Assembly (NCBI GenBank): GCA_965116625.1
Contig: OZ220717.1
Span: forward strand, 3,720,001-3,784,000
Direction: 5' to 3'
DNA from: VXNE01 sp965116625
GTDB taxonomy: Bacteria > Pseudomonadota > Gammaproteobacteria > Pseudomonadales > Azotimanducaceae
Length of the DNA: 64,000 bases
This document shows, one piece after another, positions 44,354 to 52,972 of this stretch. A program made the position numbers and the translations under genes. Under the pieces are notes generated by a model, which was not told the origin of the DNA, did no database searches, and saw nothing but the letters and a program-made list of their open reading frames with translations. Numbering within the stretch: position 1 is the stretch's first letter; every line of letters begins with the position of its first letter.

Positions 44354-45994
44354 TCAGTTCAGCACGAAGCCTTCGTACCCGTTTTCCGCCACCTCGGCGC
44401 ACGTCTCGGCATACGGCGGGAAGCCGATCAACGGCATGAACACCTGGGGCTTGCCGGGGATATTCCTGCCCAGGTACCAGGAGTTGCAGGTCGGCATCAG
44501 GGTCTTGTCCGCGACAGCGTTGACGTGGTCCACCCAGGCGTCCTGGGCCTCCCGTGTCGCCTCGATGGTCGCGAGCTTCTCGCGCCGCAGGTATTCCAGG
44601 CAGTCGCCGATCCAGTCCACGTGCTGCTCGATCGCGACGACCATGTTGGTCAGCACCGACGGGCTGCCGGGGCCGGTGATCATGAACAGGTTCGGGAAAC
44701 CGGCCGTGCCGAGACCCAGGTAGGTACGCGGTCCGGCGGACCACGCATCGGGCAGGGTCCGGCCGCCGCGGCCCGAGATGTCGACGCCGAGCACCGCGCC
44801 CGTCATGGCGTCGAAACCCGTGGCGAAGACGATGCAGTCGAACGAGATCTCGCGGGAGCCTTCCTGCTCTCCCGTTTCCGGGTTCAACACACGGACCATC
44901 ACGCCCGCGGGCGTGATGCGCTCGATGGGATGGGTGCCGGCGGCCAGGAGTTCGACGTTCGGCCGGTTGTAGGTCTCGAAGTAGCGCGTGTCCAGGCAGA
45001 TCCGCTTGCAGCCGATGACGTTGTCCGGACACAGGCGCTCCGCGACCTCCGGGTCCTTGACGGTGTCGCGAATCCGCCCCCGCACGAAGTCCGCCGCCGT
45101 CTCGTTCGCGTCGCGGTTGAGCAGGAGATCGTTGTAGGCACCGAGGAAGCCGAAGCCACCGTGCTGCCAGCGCTCGGCGAACCTGGCCTCCCGCGCGGCA
45201 GGATCGTCCGCCAGCGCGGGCCCGTCATTGCGGCCCAACCCCTTCGACCCGAAGGCGGCCGGCATCAGCCGGTTGCGCACGCGGAAATCGGGGTACTCGG
45301 CCTTGATCTCGCGGACGAATTCCGGATCGAGGGGGCCGTTGCGCGCCGGGACCGAATAGTTCGGCGTGCGCTGGAAGACCGTGAGGTGTTCCGACTCGGC
45401 GGCAATGATCGGGATCGCCTGAATGGCCGACGATCCGGTACCGATGATCCCCACCCGCTTGCCGCCGAAATCGACATGGTCGTGGGGCCAGCGGCCGGTG
45501 TGGTAGGTCTCGCCAAGGAAACTGCCGCGCCCTTCGAACTCGGGCAGGTTCGTGGTGGACAGGCAGCCGGTCGCCATGATCAGGGCTGTCGCCTCCACGG
45601 TCTCGCCGGTGTCCGTTTCGATCCGCCAGCGGCATGCGGCCTCATCGAAGTCCGCCTTGACGACCCGGGTCTCGAACGTGATGTCCCTTCTCAGGTCGAA
45701 CCGGTCGGCGACATGCTCGATGTAACGCAGGATTTCCGGCTGGCCGGCATAGCGTTCGGTCCACTCCCACTCCTGCTGCAATGCATCGTCGAAGCTATAG
45801 GAGTACTCCATGCTCTCGATGTCGCAACGTGCGCCCGGGTACCGGTTCCAGTACCAGGTGCCGCCGACATCGGTCCCCGCCTCGAACACGCGCGCGCTGA
45901 AGCCCGACTGCCGCAACCGGTGGAGCATGTAGAGCCCGGAAAAGCCCGCGCCCACCACCACGGCGTCATAGCGCGTCCTTGCCTCGTCGGACAT
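44354..45994 (-). CDS. Baeyer-Villiger-type flavin monooxygenase
   Basis: This 546-residue protein has FAD-binding AVVVGAGFSGLYMLHRLR (residues 11-28), the Baeyer-Villiger fingerprint FLGETYHTGRWPHD near residue 165, and the NADPH site VGIIGTGSSAIQAIP. Such enzymes insert oxygen into ketones using NADPH and O2. The start ATG 45994 is clear. It is transcribed with the Rieske oxygenase and is separated by ~90 bp from a divergent nucleotidyltransferase gene. The ketone substrate is unknown. Confidence 0.87.
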   Translation of the reverse strand: MSDEARTRYDAVVVGAGFSGLYMLHRLRQSGFSARVFEAGTDVGGTWYWNRYPGARCDIESMEYSYSFDDALQQEWEWTERYAGQPEILRYIEHVADRFDLRRDITFETRVVKADFDEAACRWRIETDTGETVEATALIMATGCLSTTNLPEFEGRGSFLGETYHTGRWPHDHVDFGGKRVGIIGTGSSAIQAIPIIAAESEHLTVFQRTPNYSVPARNGPLDPEFVREIKAEYPDFRVRNRLMPAAFGSKGLGRNDGPALADDPAAREARFAERWQHGGFGFLGAYNDLLLNRDANETAADFVRGRIRDTVKDPEVAERLCPDNVIGCKRICLDTRYFETYNRPNVELLAAGTHPIERITPAGVMVRVLNPETGEQEGSREISFDCIVFATGFDAMTGAVLGVDISGRGGRTLPDAWSAGPRTYLGLGTAGFPNLFMITGPGSPSVLTNMVVAIEQHVDWIGDCLEYLRREKLATIEATREAQDAWVDHVNAVADKTLMPTCNSWYLGRNIPGKPQVFMPLIGFPPYAETCAEVAENGYEGFVLN

Positions 45995-46066
45995 CGCGTT
46001 TCCATGCCAACAAACGGCGCAATTCTATACGGGTGCGGCGACTCGCAACGCCTGGATGGCCTGGTA

Positions 46067-46080
46067 TATACCGGTATACT
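46067..46080 (+). promoter_or_regulatory. Palindromic -10/operator just before a toxin-antitoxin-like pair
   Basis: TATACCGGTATA at 46067-46078 is a perfect 12-bp palindrome, and TATACT at 46075-46080 could be a -10 box. The next ATG is only 6 nt downstream, so transcription would start at or next to it (leaderless mRNA). The site is a likely autoregulatory operator of the two genes that follow. Confidence 0.4.
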
Positions 46081-46086
46081 CCAGAC

Positions 46087-46551
46087 ATGACTTTCCTGGA
46101 GCGAATCTGTGCGGCCTTGCGCGATGCCGATGTGCACTATGCCGTCGTCGGCGGTTACGCGGTGGCGTTGCACGGTGCTGTTCGTGGCACCGTCGACATC
46201 GATCTCGCATTCCCCTGGACAGAACGGACCCTGGTCCTGGCGGAAGCCGCATTGAACGGACTCGGCCTGGTGTCGGCGCTGCCGGTGAGCGCCCGGGAGG
46301 TCTACGCATTCCGGGACGAGTACCTCAAGAACCGCAACCTGATCGCCTGGAAGTTCCACAACCCGGACGACCCGTTGCAACAGGTGGACGTCATCATCAA
46401 CTATGACCTGACAGGCAAGCGGACCCAACGGGTGGAACTCGCATCCGGCCCGGTGGAGGTGCTGTCGATCGCAGACCTGATCGACATGAAGCGCGAGAGC
46501 GGCCGCCCCCAGGATATCGAGGACATTCGCGCGCTGGAGCAGCTCAGGTGA
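46087..46551 (+). CDS. Nucleotidyltransferase-fold protein
   Basis: This 154-residue protein has the nucleotidyltransferase pattern VVGGYAVALHGAVRGTVDIDLAF (GG/S plus DxD) and IADLIDMKRESGRPQDIEDIRAL. This group is common in AbiEii-like and other toxin modules and may attach nucleotides to tRNA or protein. The start is ATG 46087; no ribosome-binding site is seen. It overlaps the CopG-like gene by 4 bp (GTGA), suggesting a two-component toxin-antitoxin unit. Confidence 0.75.
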   Translation: MTFLERICAALRDADVHYAVVGGYAVALHGAVRGTVDIDLAFPWTERTLVLAEAALNGLGLVSALPVSAREVYAFRDEYLKNRNLIAWKFHNPDDPLQQVDVIINYDLTGKRTQRVELASGPVEVLSIADLIDMKRESGRPQDIEDIRALEQLR

Positions 46552-46808
46552 AACCCGGGCCCCGCCCCGTGCAGCGATTCACCGCGGGGTATCTCGAGCG
46601 CTGCCGCGCGCTGTCGCCCGACGACGTCGTGCGGTTTCTCGAGGACTTCAAACGCATCCAGGGCGCGGCAAGCTCTCGTTCGCGCCTCATCAGCCTGAAG
46701 GTCCCCGAACCGTTGCTCGCGGCGTTCAAGATCCGGGCACGGCTCTCCGGCGTGCGCTACCAGACGCAGATCAAGACACTGATGCGCGACTGGCTGGACC
46801 GGGCTTAA
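46548..46808 (+). CDS. CopG/BrnA-like antitoxin
   Basis: This 86-residue protein has a C-terminal ribbon-helix-helix: LISLKVPEPLLAAFKIRAR and SGVRYQTQIKTLMRDWL, as in CopG/BrnA-type antitoxins. The start is GTG 46548 in overlap with the preceding stop. It probably represses the shared promoter with the palindrome at 46067. Confidence 0.72.
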   Translation: MKPGPRPVQRFTAGYLERCRALSPDDVVRFLEDFKRIQGAASSRSRLISLKVPEPLLAAFKIRARLSGVRYQTQIKTLMRDWLDRA

Positions 46809-46873
46809 GCCGCCACGGCGTCCGGCCGCTCCATGCTAACCTTGCGCCCTTTCACGCATCCCCGGGGAGGAGA

Positions 46874-48532
46874 ATGAACGGTTTCGATTTGATCGCGCGC
46901 TGCCTGAAGGCGGAAGGCGTGTCCTGGATGGCGTGCTTTCCCGCCAACCCACTCATCGAGGCGGTCGCCAAGATCGGTATCCGTCCCATCGTGTTCCGGC
47001 AGGAGCGGGGCGGCATCAACGCCGCCGATGGCTTCAGCCGGCAGACCTCCGGCAAGCACGTCGGCGTGTTCGCATCGCAGGGCGGACCCGGTGTCGAGAA
47101 CTCGTTCGGCGGCATTGCCCAGGCCTGGGGCGAGGGAGTTCCCCTCGTGTTTCTCCCCGGCAGCGCGGGTTTGCGCGGCTACGACGTGAAGCCGAATTTC
47201 TCCGCCACCAGGAGCTACGAGTCCGTCACCAAGCTCGCGCTTTCCATCGACCGCCTCGACCTGGCGACCCGGCAGGTCCGACGCGCATTCCACGCGGCAA
47301 AGAACGGCCGGCCCGGTCCCGCAGTGGTCGAACTCCACGGCGATGTCCTGGGCCAGCAGGTGCCGGAAAACGCCTTCGACTACCGGCCTTCCCAGGTCAT
47401 GAAGTACGCGCCCAACCGCTCGGACGTACGGGATGCGGTCAACGCGTTGCTCAACGCCTCGAATCCCGTGATCTGGGCCGGACAGGGGGTGCTCTACGCC
47501 GAAGCTGCGGAGGAGCTCCGCACGCTGGCGGAACTGACGCAGATCCCGGTCATCACCACCATGCAGGGCAAGAGCGCGTTCCCGGACGACCACCCGCTTG
47601 CCCTCGGCTCGGCGAACAGGACAGCGCCAAAGGGCGTATTCAAGTGGCTGGGCGCCTCCGACACGATCCTCTGCATCGGCTCGGGCCTGACGCGGACCAA
47701 CTTCGGCATCGACATTCCGCCCGGCAAGTTCATGATCCACTCGAACGTCAGCGTCGAGGACATCAACAAGGACTACGGCGTCGATATAGGGCTCGTAGGC
47801 GATGCCAGGCTCACCCTCGAACTGATGATCGACGAGGTGAAGGCAGCCGTGGGCGACAACGGGCGCGAAACCAATACCGCCCTTGCCGCGGACATCGCCG
47901 CCACGAAGGCGGAGTGGCTCGCGGAATGGTCACCACTCCTCAACTCCGACGAGACCCCGATCAATCCGTATCGGGTTGTCAACGAAATCAACCAGGCGGT
48001 CGATCACGCCGCGAGCGTGGTGACCCACGACGCCGGCAACCCGCGCGACCAGATCATGCCGTTCTACAAGGCGACGGTCCCGCACGGGTACATCGGCTGG
48101 GGCAAGACGACGCATCTCGGGTACGGCATTCCGCTCGCGATGGGTTCGAAGATAGCCAACCCGGACAAGTTCTGCATGAACTTCATGGGAGACCTGGCAT
48201 TCGGCCATACCGGAACCGACATCGAGACCGCCGTGCGCGCGGAAATCCCGATCACGAGCATCGTCATCAACAACCGCACGATGGGCGGATACGACAAGAA
48301 CATGCCGGTCGCCATGGAGCGCTACGGCGCGGGCAACCAGGGCGGCGACTACGCCGGCGTCGCCCGCGCACTCGGCGCAAAGGCGATCAACGTCAACGAG
48401 GTCGCAGGAATCGGGCCGGCAATCAAGGAAGCGCAGATCGCCAACAAGGAAGGCGAGGTCTGCGTCATCGAGGTCGCCACGCGCCAGGACACGCGGTTTT
48501 CGAAGTACGAGGATCTGCTGAACGGGGGTTAG
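46874..48532 (+). CDS. Thiamine pyrophosphate-dependent enzyme (acetolactate-synthase-like)
   Basis: This 552-residue protein has three TPP-enzyme domains. The cofactor-activating glutamate is Glu44 (RQERGGINAADG), the central domain has the usual glycine-rich turns, and the Mg/TPP motif is GDLAFGHTGTDIETAVRAE followed by VINN. It resembles members of the acetolactate synthase/oxalyl-CoA decarboxylase/sulfoacetaldehyde acetyltransferase group, but the substrate is not determined. GGGGAGG lies 4-5 nt before ATG 46874. It is followed by a luciferase-like oxidoreductase on the same strand. Confidence 0.82.
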   Translation: MNGFDLIARCLKAEGVSWMACFPANPLIEAVAKIGIRPIVFRQERGGINAADGFSRQTSGKHVGVFASQGGPGVENSFGGIAQAWGEGVPLVFLPGSAGLRGYDVKPNFSATRSYESVTKLALSIDRLDLATRQVRRAFHAAKNGRPGPAVVELHGDVLGQQVPENAFDYRPSQVMKYAPNRSDVRDAVNALLNASNPVIWAGQGVLYAEAAEELRTLAELTQIPVITTMQGKSAFPDDHPLALGSANRTAPKGVFKWLGASDTILCIGSGLTRTNFGIDIPPGKFMIHSNVSVEDINKDYGVDIGLVGDARLTLELMIDEVKAAVGDNGRETNTALAADIAATKAEWLAEWSPLLNSDETPINPYRVVNEINQAVDHAASVVTHDAGNPRDQIMPFYKATVPHGYIGWGKTTHLGYGIPLAMGSKIANPDKFCMNFMGDLAFGHTGTDIETAVRAEIPITSIVINNRTMGGYDKNMPVAMERYGAGNQGGDYAGVARALGAKAINVNEVAGIGPAIKEAQIANKEGEVCVIEVATRQDTRFSKYEDLLNGG

Positions 48533-48556
48533 GTCGACAGACGAACGGAGCCGTCA

Positions 48557-49483
48557 GTGCCAGAAAGGCACATGACCCAGGTGGAATTCGGCATCGGCCT
48601 GCGGCGGCTCGACAACCTCGCCGCAAACGCGCAGGAGGCGGAACGGCTCGGCTACCAGTTCGTGTCGACCGGAGAGCACGTCTTCTTCTACGGTCCGGTC
48701 AACAACGGGCTCATCGCCCTCGCCGCGGCCGCCGGGGCCACGTCCTCGATCAAGCTCATGAGCGCGATCACCCTGGTGCCGCTGTACCCGCCGCCGCTGC
48801 TGGCCAAGATGGTCGCCACGCTGGACATCGTCTCCCACGGGCGTTTCCATCTGGGCGTCGGCGTGGGCGGTGAGTTCGCCCGGGAATTCGAGGCCTGCGG
48901 CGTGCCGGTGCGCGAGCGCGGCGCCCGAACCAACGAGTCGCTCGCGATCATGAAACGCCTGTGGACCGAGGACGAGGTCAGTGTCGAGGGACGCTTCACG
49001 CGGCTTTCCGGCGTGACGCTCGCGCCCAAGCCCACGCAGCGGCCGCATCCGCCGATCTGGATCTCCGGTCGCAGCGAAGCCGCCATGCGCCGCTGCGCCC
49101 TGCACGGCAATGGCTGGCTGCCCTACATGTACACGCCCGAACGACTTGCCGACAGCCTTCAGGCCATCGCAGCGTTCGCCCAGGCGGCGGGCCGCGAAGA
49201 CGCCGTCATCCCCGGCCTGCACATCTTCTTCGCCGTCCATGAGGACCGCGACGCCGCCGTCGAGATGGCAACGCAGCGCCTGTCACGACAGTACAACCAG
49301 GACTTCTCGACGCTGGTCGGCCGGTACGCCCTGGCAGGCAATCCCGACGACTGCATCGCACGGCTGCGGGAATACATCGATGCGGGCGCGCGCACCATCA
49401 TGCTGAACTCGGCATGCCGCTCGGATTACATCGCCGACAACGAGCGCCTGCTCGCGGAGGCGGTCCTGCCCGCGCTTTCCTGA
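48557..49483 (+). CDS. Luciferase-like (LLM class) oxidoreductase
   Basis: This 308-residue protein has the TIM-barrel luciferase fold: FVSTGEHVFFYG, GRFHLGVGVGGEFAREFEACG, and RPHPPIWISGRSEAAMRRCA. This group uses F420 or FMN. GTG 48557 is chosen since GGAG lies 6 nt upstream; ATG 48572 is an alternative. It follows the TPP enzyme by 24 bp and may act on the same pathway. Confidence 0.83.
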   Translation: MPERHMTQVEFGIGLRRLDNLAANAQEAERLGYQFVSTGEHVFFYGPVNNGLIALAAAAGATSSIKLMSAITLVPLYPPPLLAKMVATLDIVSHGRFHLGVGVGGEFAREFEACGVPVRERGARTNESLAIMKRLWTEDEVSVEGRFTRLSGVTLAPKPTQRPHPPIWISGRSEAAMRRCALHGNGWLPYMYTPERLADSLQAIAAFAQAAGREDAVIPGLHIFFAVHEDRDAAVEMATQRLSRQYNQDFSTLVGRYALAGNPDDCIARLREYIDAGARTIMLNSACRSDYIADNERLLAEAVLPALS

Positions 49484-49604
49484 AAATGCCCCCGTTGCGG
49501 GCAGCCGTTCAGGGCCTCGCGTGGCGCTTGTCGTGGTGGTTCAACTACGACCGCAAGACCGAGAGGGGACGAAGTCGGGTTAGCAGTGCATCAAGGAGTC
49601 AACG

Positions 49605-52277
49605 TTGAGCAGTAGCCACGTTCTACCATTCACCGCGAATACCGCCGACCTGGAGACGGTCGGCGGCAAAGGCCTGTCGCTGGCCAGTATGAGCCGCGCC
49701 GGTTTCGATATCCCGCCTGGTTTCACCATCGCCACTTCCGCCTATCGCGAGTTCGTTGCCGCAGGCGATCTGCAGCAGAAGATCATCGAACTGGCGAGGC
49801 CAGAACTCGTTGGCAGGGCCGTGGCATTCGAGCCCGCTTCGGAACGTATACGGGCCCTGTTCGCCGGCGCGGAACTCGCGGATTCGCTCAAGGCACAGAT
49901 CGCCCATGCCTACGGCGAGCTGAGGGAGCCGCCGGTAGCGGTGCGCTCGTCGGCCAACGCGGAAGATCTGCCGGATCTGTCCTTTGCCGGCCAGCAGGAT
50001 ACCTATCTGAACGTGTGCGGTATCGATGCGATCGCTGCGGCCGTAGTGAATTGCTGGGCCTCGCTGTGGACGGCGCGGGCGATAGGCTACCGCCACGAAA
50101 ATGGTATTGCTCAGGATTCGGTCGCCATGGCCGTTGTCATCCAGTCCATGGTGCCGTCGGAGGTCTCAGGCATCCTGTTTACCGCCAACCCGGCCACCGG
50201 TGATCGCTCTGAGATGATCGTCAATGCCAGCTTTGGCCTCGGTGAGGCCATAGTCGGCGGCGAGGTGACTCCCGACACTTTCATCGTCGAGAAGGACACG
50301 CTGGCGGTGAAAGAAACGATGATCGGCACCAAGGAGCATATGATCGTCTCCGCCGAGGGCCAGGGCACCGATACCCGGGAGCTGACGGCTGTCGAGCGGG
50401 AACAGCCCTCGCTGTCGGAAGCAGTTCTGAAGTCCCTCGCGGCGTTGGCAATCGAGGTCGAAGAACATTTCCAGGGTGTCCCCCAGGACATAGAGTGGGC
50501 GATCGCTTTCTCATCGGGGGGTACCCCCTCGAGCTCTTCCGCGGAGGGCTCCGGATCTCTTTTCTTGCTGCAGTCCCGCCCCATCACCAACCTGCCACCG
50601 CAGCCACTGAAAGACGTGGAGTGGGGTAAACCCGAGCTGCCGGATTACGCCGATTCGGGACCGATGCTGCGAAAGAACCTGGTCGAACATATCCCGGGGC
50701 CGGTCTCGCCGCTGTTTGAAGACATTTACGTGTCCGACGCCATCTCGTTGCACAATGTGCATTCCGTCGTTAACGGTTTTGCCTATTGGATCTCGGGCAA
50801 ACCGCCGGGTGTAATACCGCTGCCGGGCCCCGTCAAGGTACAGCCGGGGTCGCGACCCCGCGGGGTCATGAAAAGTGCACTTGCTGACCCGGCTCTGAGA
50901 GGTGTGGTCGACCTTGGCACGGACGCATTCGCCAGAATGTACGCCTACAGGTTGAAGCTTTGGCGCGACGAAGTCATACCTGCATATCGGGCAGTCGTAG
51001 ACAAGTGGCGCCAGGTCGATTCGGAGACGGCGTCCGATGAATCCCTGCTGGAAGGAATGGTCGCTCTCGCACGGGCGGATGGCGAAACCTGGTTTTCCCG
51101 GAACCTCGGAGGCACGGTGATGCTGATGAACGCGCTGCGCGGCGCTGAAGGTACGTTTCAAGCGTTCCTGGACGAGGCCGCGCCGGGGAAAGGCTTTTCC
51201 AGTGGCCAGTTCCTGAGCGGCCTGCGTTCCACCTCGATGGAAGCCCAGAACGAGATCGGCGACATCGCCGAGATGATCAAGGCCGACGACGCGCTGGTGG
51301 CCCTGGTGGCAACCACACCGCCCCGGCGGCTGCTGTCAGTGTTGCGGGAGGAGGAAACCGCGGCGCTCATCGTGCAGGCGATCGATCAGCACCTGGAACG
51401 CTACGGCCACCAGCTCAACACGCTGGATTTCGTCGCGCCCACTCTGGTGGAAGATCCAACCCCCTTGATGCTCAATCTGAAGGCGGTGGTGCTGGATCCC
51501 GATCACGACCCCGCTGCGACGCAGATGGAACTGGCGAGAAGGCGCCAGACCGCGCTCAGGGAAGCGAAGGAAACCTTCAGCGACGCCGACTGGAAGGAGC
51601 TGTGTGAGTTTCTGTGGATCATGAAGCGCATCTATCCCGATCGCGACGACGCACTCTTCTACCTGGGGCTGGGGTGGCCAACCTTGAGACGTTTCGCGCT
51701 CGAACTCGGCCGTCGCCTGGTTGAGGTCGGCTCGCTGCGGACGCCGGACGATCTGTTCTATCTCAGGCGCGCGCAACTGGAAGACGCGATTGCCGCACAT
51801 CAGGAAGGCAAAGCGATGCCGGCGCTGCACGAGAGCGTCGCAGAGCAGCGCGAGCTGCGCGCCGCACGGATGCGCCTAGTGCCCCCCGACACCGTGCCGC
51901 CGGAGGAAGGCGAGGGCCCGGGCTGGGGCAAGGTGGCCAACAATGCGGACAGCAATGTCCTGAACGGCAACGCCTGCAGCCCGGGGCAGGTCACTGCCCG
52001 CGCCAGCGTCATCATGTCGCCGGCGGATTTCGGCCGGATGGAACCGGGAACGATTCTCGTCTGCCCCATGACCACGCCCGCGTGGACACAGCTGTTCTCC
52101 CAAGCAAAAGGTCTGGTGACTGACATCGGCGGCATTCTGACCCATGGGTCCATCGTTGCGCGGGAATACAACATCCCGGCGGTCCTGGGTCTCGGCATTG
52201 CCACGCAGAAGATCAGCCATTGTCAGATGATCACGGTCGACGGCGATGCCGGTACGGTGTCGCTGCTCGAGGACTGA
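49605..52277 (+). CDS. PEP-synthase/rifampin-phosphotransferase-like dikinase
   Basis: This 890-residue protein has an N-terminal ATP-grasp domain (VGGKGLSLASM, VRSSANAEDLPDLSFAGQQ, ASFGLGEAIVGGEVTPD), a long middle region, and a C-terminal swivelling His domain with GGILTHGSIVAREYNIPAVLG (His847). The PEP-binding TIM barrel of true PEP synthase is absent, so the layout matches rifampin phosphotransferase and related ATP-dependent dikinases of unknown substrate. Residues ~302-317 (SSGGTPSSSSAEGSG) look like an extra in-frame insertion, encoded by a hairpin at 50511-50573, just before FLLQSRPIT. The start codon is TTG 49605 if no other is used. Confidence 0.8.
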   Translation: MSSSHVLPFTANTADLETVGGKGLSLASMSRAGFDIPPGFTIATSAYREFVAAGDLQQKIIELARPELVGRAVAFEPASERIRALFAGAELADSLKAQIAHAYGELREPPVAVRSSANAEDLPDLSFAGQQDTYLNVCGIDAIAAAVVNCWASLWTARAIGYRHENGIAQDSVAMAVVIQSMVPSEVSGILFTANPATGDRSEMIVNASFGLGEAIVGGEVTPDTFIVEKDTLAVKETMIGTKEHMIVSAEGQGTDTRELTAVEREQPSLSEAVLKSLAALAIEVEEHFQGVPQDIEWAIAFSSGGTPSSSSAEGSGSLFLLQSRPITNLPPQPLKDVEWGKPELPDYADSGPMLRKNLVEHIPGPVSPLFEDIYVSDAISLHNVHSVVNGFAYWISGKPPGVIPLPGPVKVQPGSRPRGVMKSALADPALRGVVDLGTDAFARMYAYRLKLWRDEVIPAYRAVVDKWRQVDSETASDESLLEGMVALARADGETWFSRNLGGTVMLMNALRGAEGTFQAFLDEAAPGKGFSSGQFLSGLRSTSMEAQNEIGDIAEMIKADDALVALVATTPPRRLLSVLREEETAALIVQAIDQHLERYGHQLNTLDFVAPTLVEDPTPLMLNLKAVVLDPDHDPAATQMELARRRQTALREAKETFSDADWKELCEFLWIMKRIYPDRDDALFYLGLGWPTLRRFALELGRRLVEVGSLRTPDDLFYLRRAQLEDAIAAHQEGKAMPALHESVAEQRELRAARMRLVPPDTVPPEEGEGPGWGKVANNADSNVLNGNACSPGQVTARASVIMSPADFGRMEPGTILVCPMTTPAWTQLFSQAKGLVTDIGGILTHGSIVAREYNIPAVLGLGIATQKISHCQMITVDGDAGTVSLLED
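50511..50573 (+). repeat. In-frame GC-rich hairpin insert inside the dikinase gene
   Basis: TCGGGGGGTACCCCCTCGAG is followed by GCGGAGGGCTCCGG. The reverse complement begins CCGGAGCCCTC and then has CGAGGGGGTACCCCC, in the same order as GGAGCCCTCAGCCGGGG and GAGGGGAACCCCTCGC at 52437-52474. It adds about 15 Ser/Gly residues without breaking the frame. Confidence 0.5.
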
Positions 52278-52369
52278 ATGATCGAACCATGGGCAAAGAC
52301 CTGTGCGTCGAGGGTGACACCGAGCTTCCGGTTCAGCTGCACCCGCAATCGTCTTCGGGCGCCGGAGCG

Positions 52370-52699
52370 GGTTAACCCGCAAATCTCACCAAGGGCCGCG
52401 ATGATCGCGCAGGATTTTTTTCGTGTGCGCGTGCTCGGAGCCCTCAGCCGGGGAGCGCGAGGGGAACCCCTCGCAAGAAAAGAACCGGAAGCATAGCCGT
52501 CGCTTATGGTGCAGTGAGCATGTGCGCGCACACGGAAAAAAGTGCCCCAAAGGCTCCGCCTTTGGCCCGACCCCACCGTGCGAGGGCGCGGCAGCGCGGT
52601 CTGTTACCTGTCCGAACGTCGAAAACCGAACATACCTCATTGAAATGCAATGACCTTTACTGATTCAACAAGCGCCTTGGTGAGATTTGCGGGTTAACC
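52370..52699. mobile_element. MITE-like element with 25-bp perfect inverted repeats
   Basis: GGTTAACCCGCAAATCTCAC at 52370-52389 continues to 52394 and recurs as a perfect 25-bp inverted copy at 52675-52699. Both ends contain TTAA (52372-52375 and 52694-52697), which could be a target duplication, leaving a ~318-bp element with 19-bp termini CCCGCAAATCTCACCAAGG. Inside, TTTTTTTCGTGTGCGCG near 52415 pairs with GCGCGCACACGGAAAAAA near 52525, making a long nested hairpin that also contains the 52437-52474 palindrome. No transposase ORF is inside. The region 52278-52369 upstream holds only short frames I cannot support. Confidence 0.75.
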
Positions 52700-52708
52700 G
52701 CTACCGAA

Positions 52709-52963
52709 GTGCAGATGGCCAAGGGCGTTTCCGAACGCACGATCCGCCATGCCGATACCGGCGAATGCGCGGGCGTGGGCGACGACGGGTCCATGTCCGC
52801 TGACAAGGCTGCGGAGGTCGTGAAAGGCGGACAAAGCAGCCCGAGGAGCAGGCGGATAGGAACAATAACCGCTACGTTGGTAGCCGGTCAGCCGATGATT
52901 GAAGACGGCATACACACCGGGCATCGGTCCGGTAAGGTCATTCGCGAATTCAAGAGGGGCTAA
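52709..52963 (+). pseudogene. Possible remnant of a helix-turn-helix (ParB-like) protein
   Basis: The frame contains MAKGVSERTIRHADTGECAG and then DGSMSADKAAEVVKG. This looks like the 'GVS-RTIR-A' and 'MSA-AAEV' segments of ParB-type DNA-binding domains, with a degenerate tail. It begins just outside the MITE-like element and has no proper N-terminus. Low confidence. Confidence 0.3.
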
Positions 52964-52972
52964 GCCCTGCCG

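Noticed and set aside
52278..52496. 72-codon ORF covering the left end of the MITE-like element
   Set aside because: It runs through the inverted repeat and has no family similarity or ribosome-binding site.
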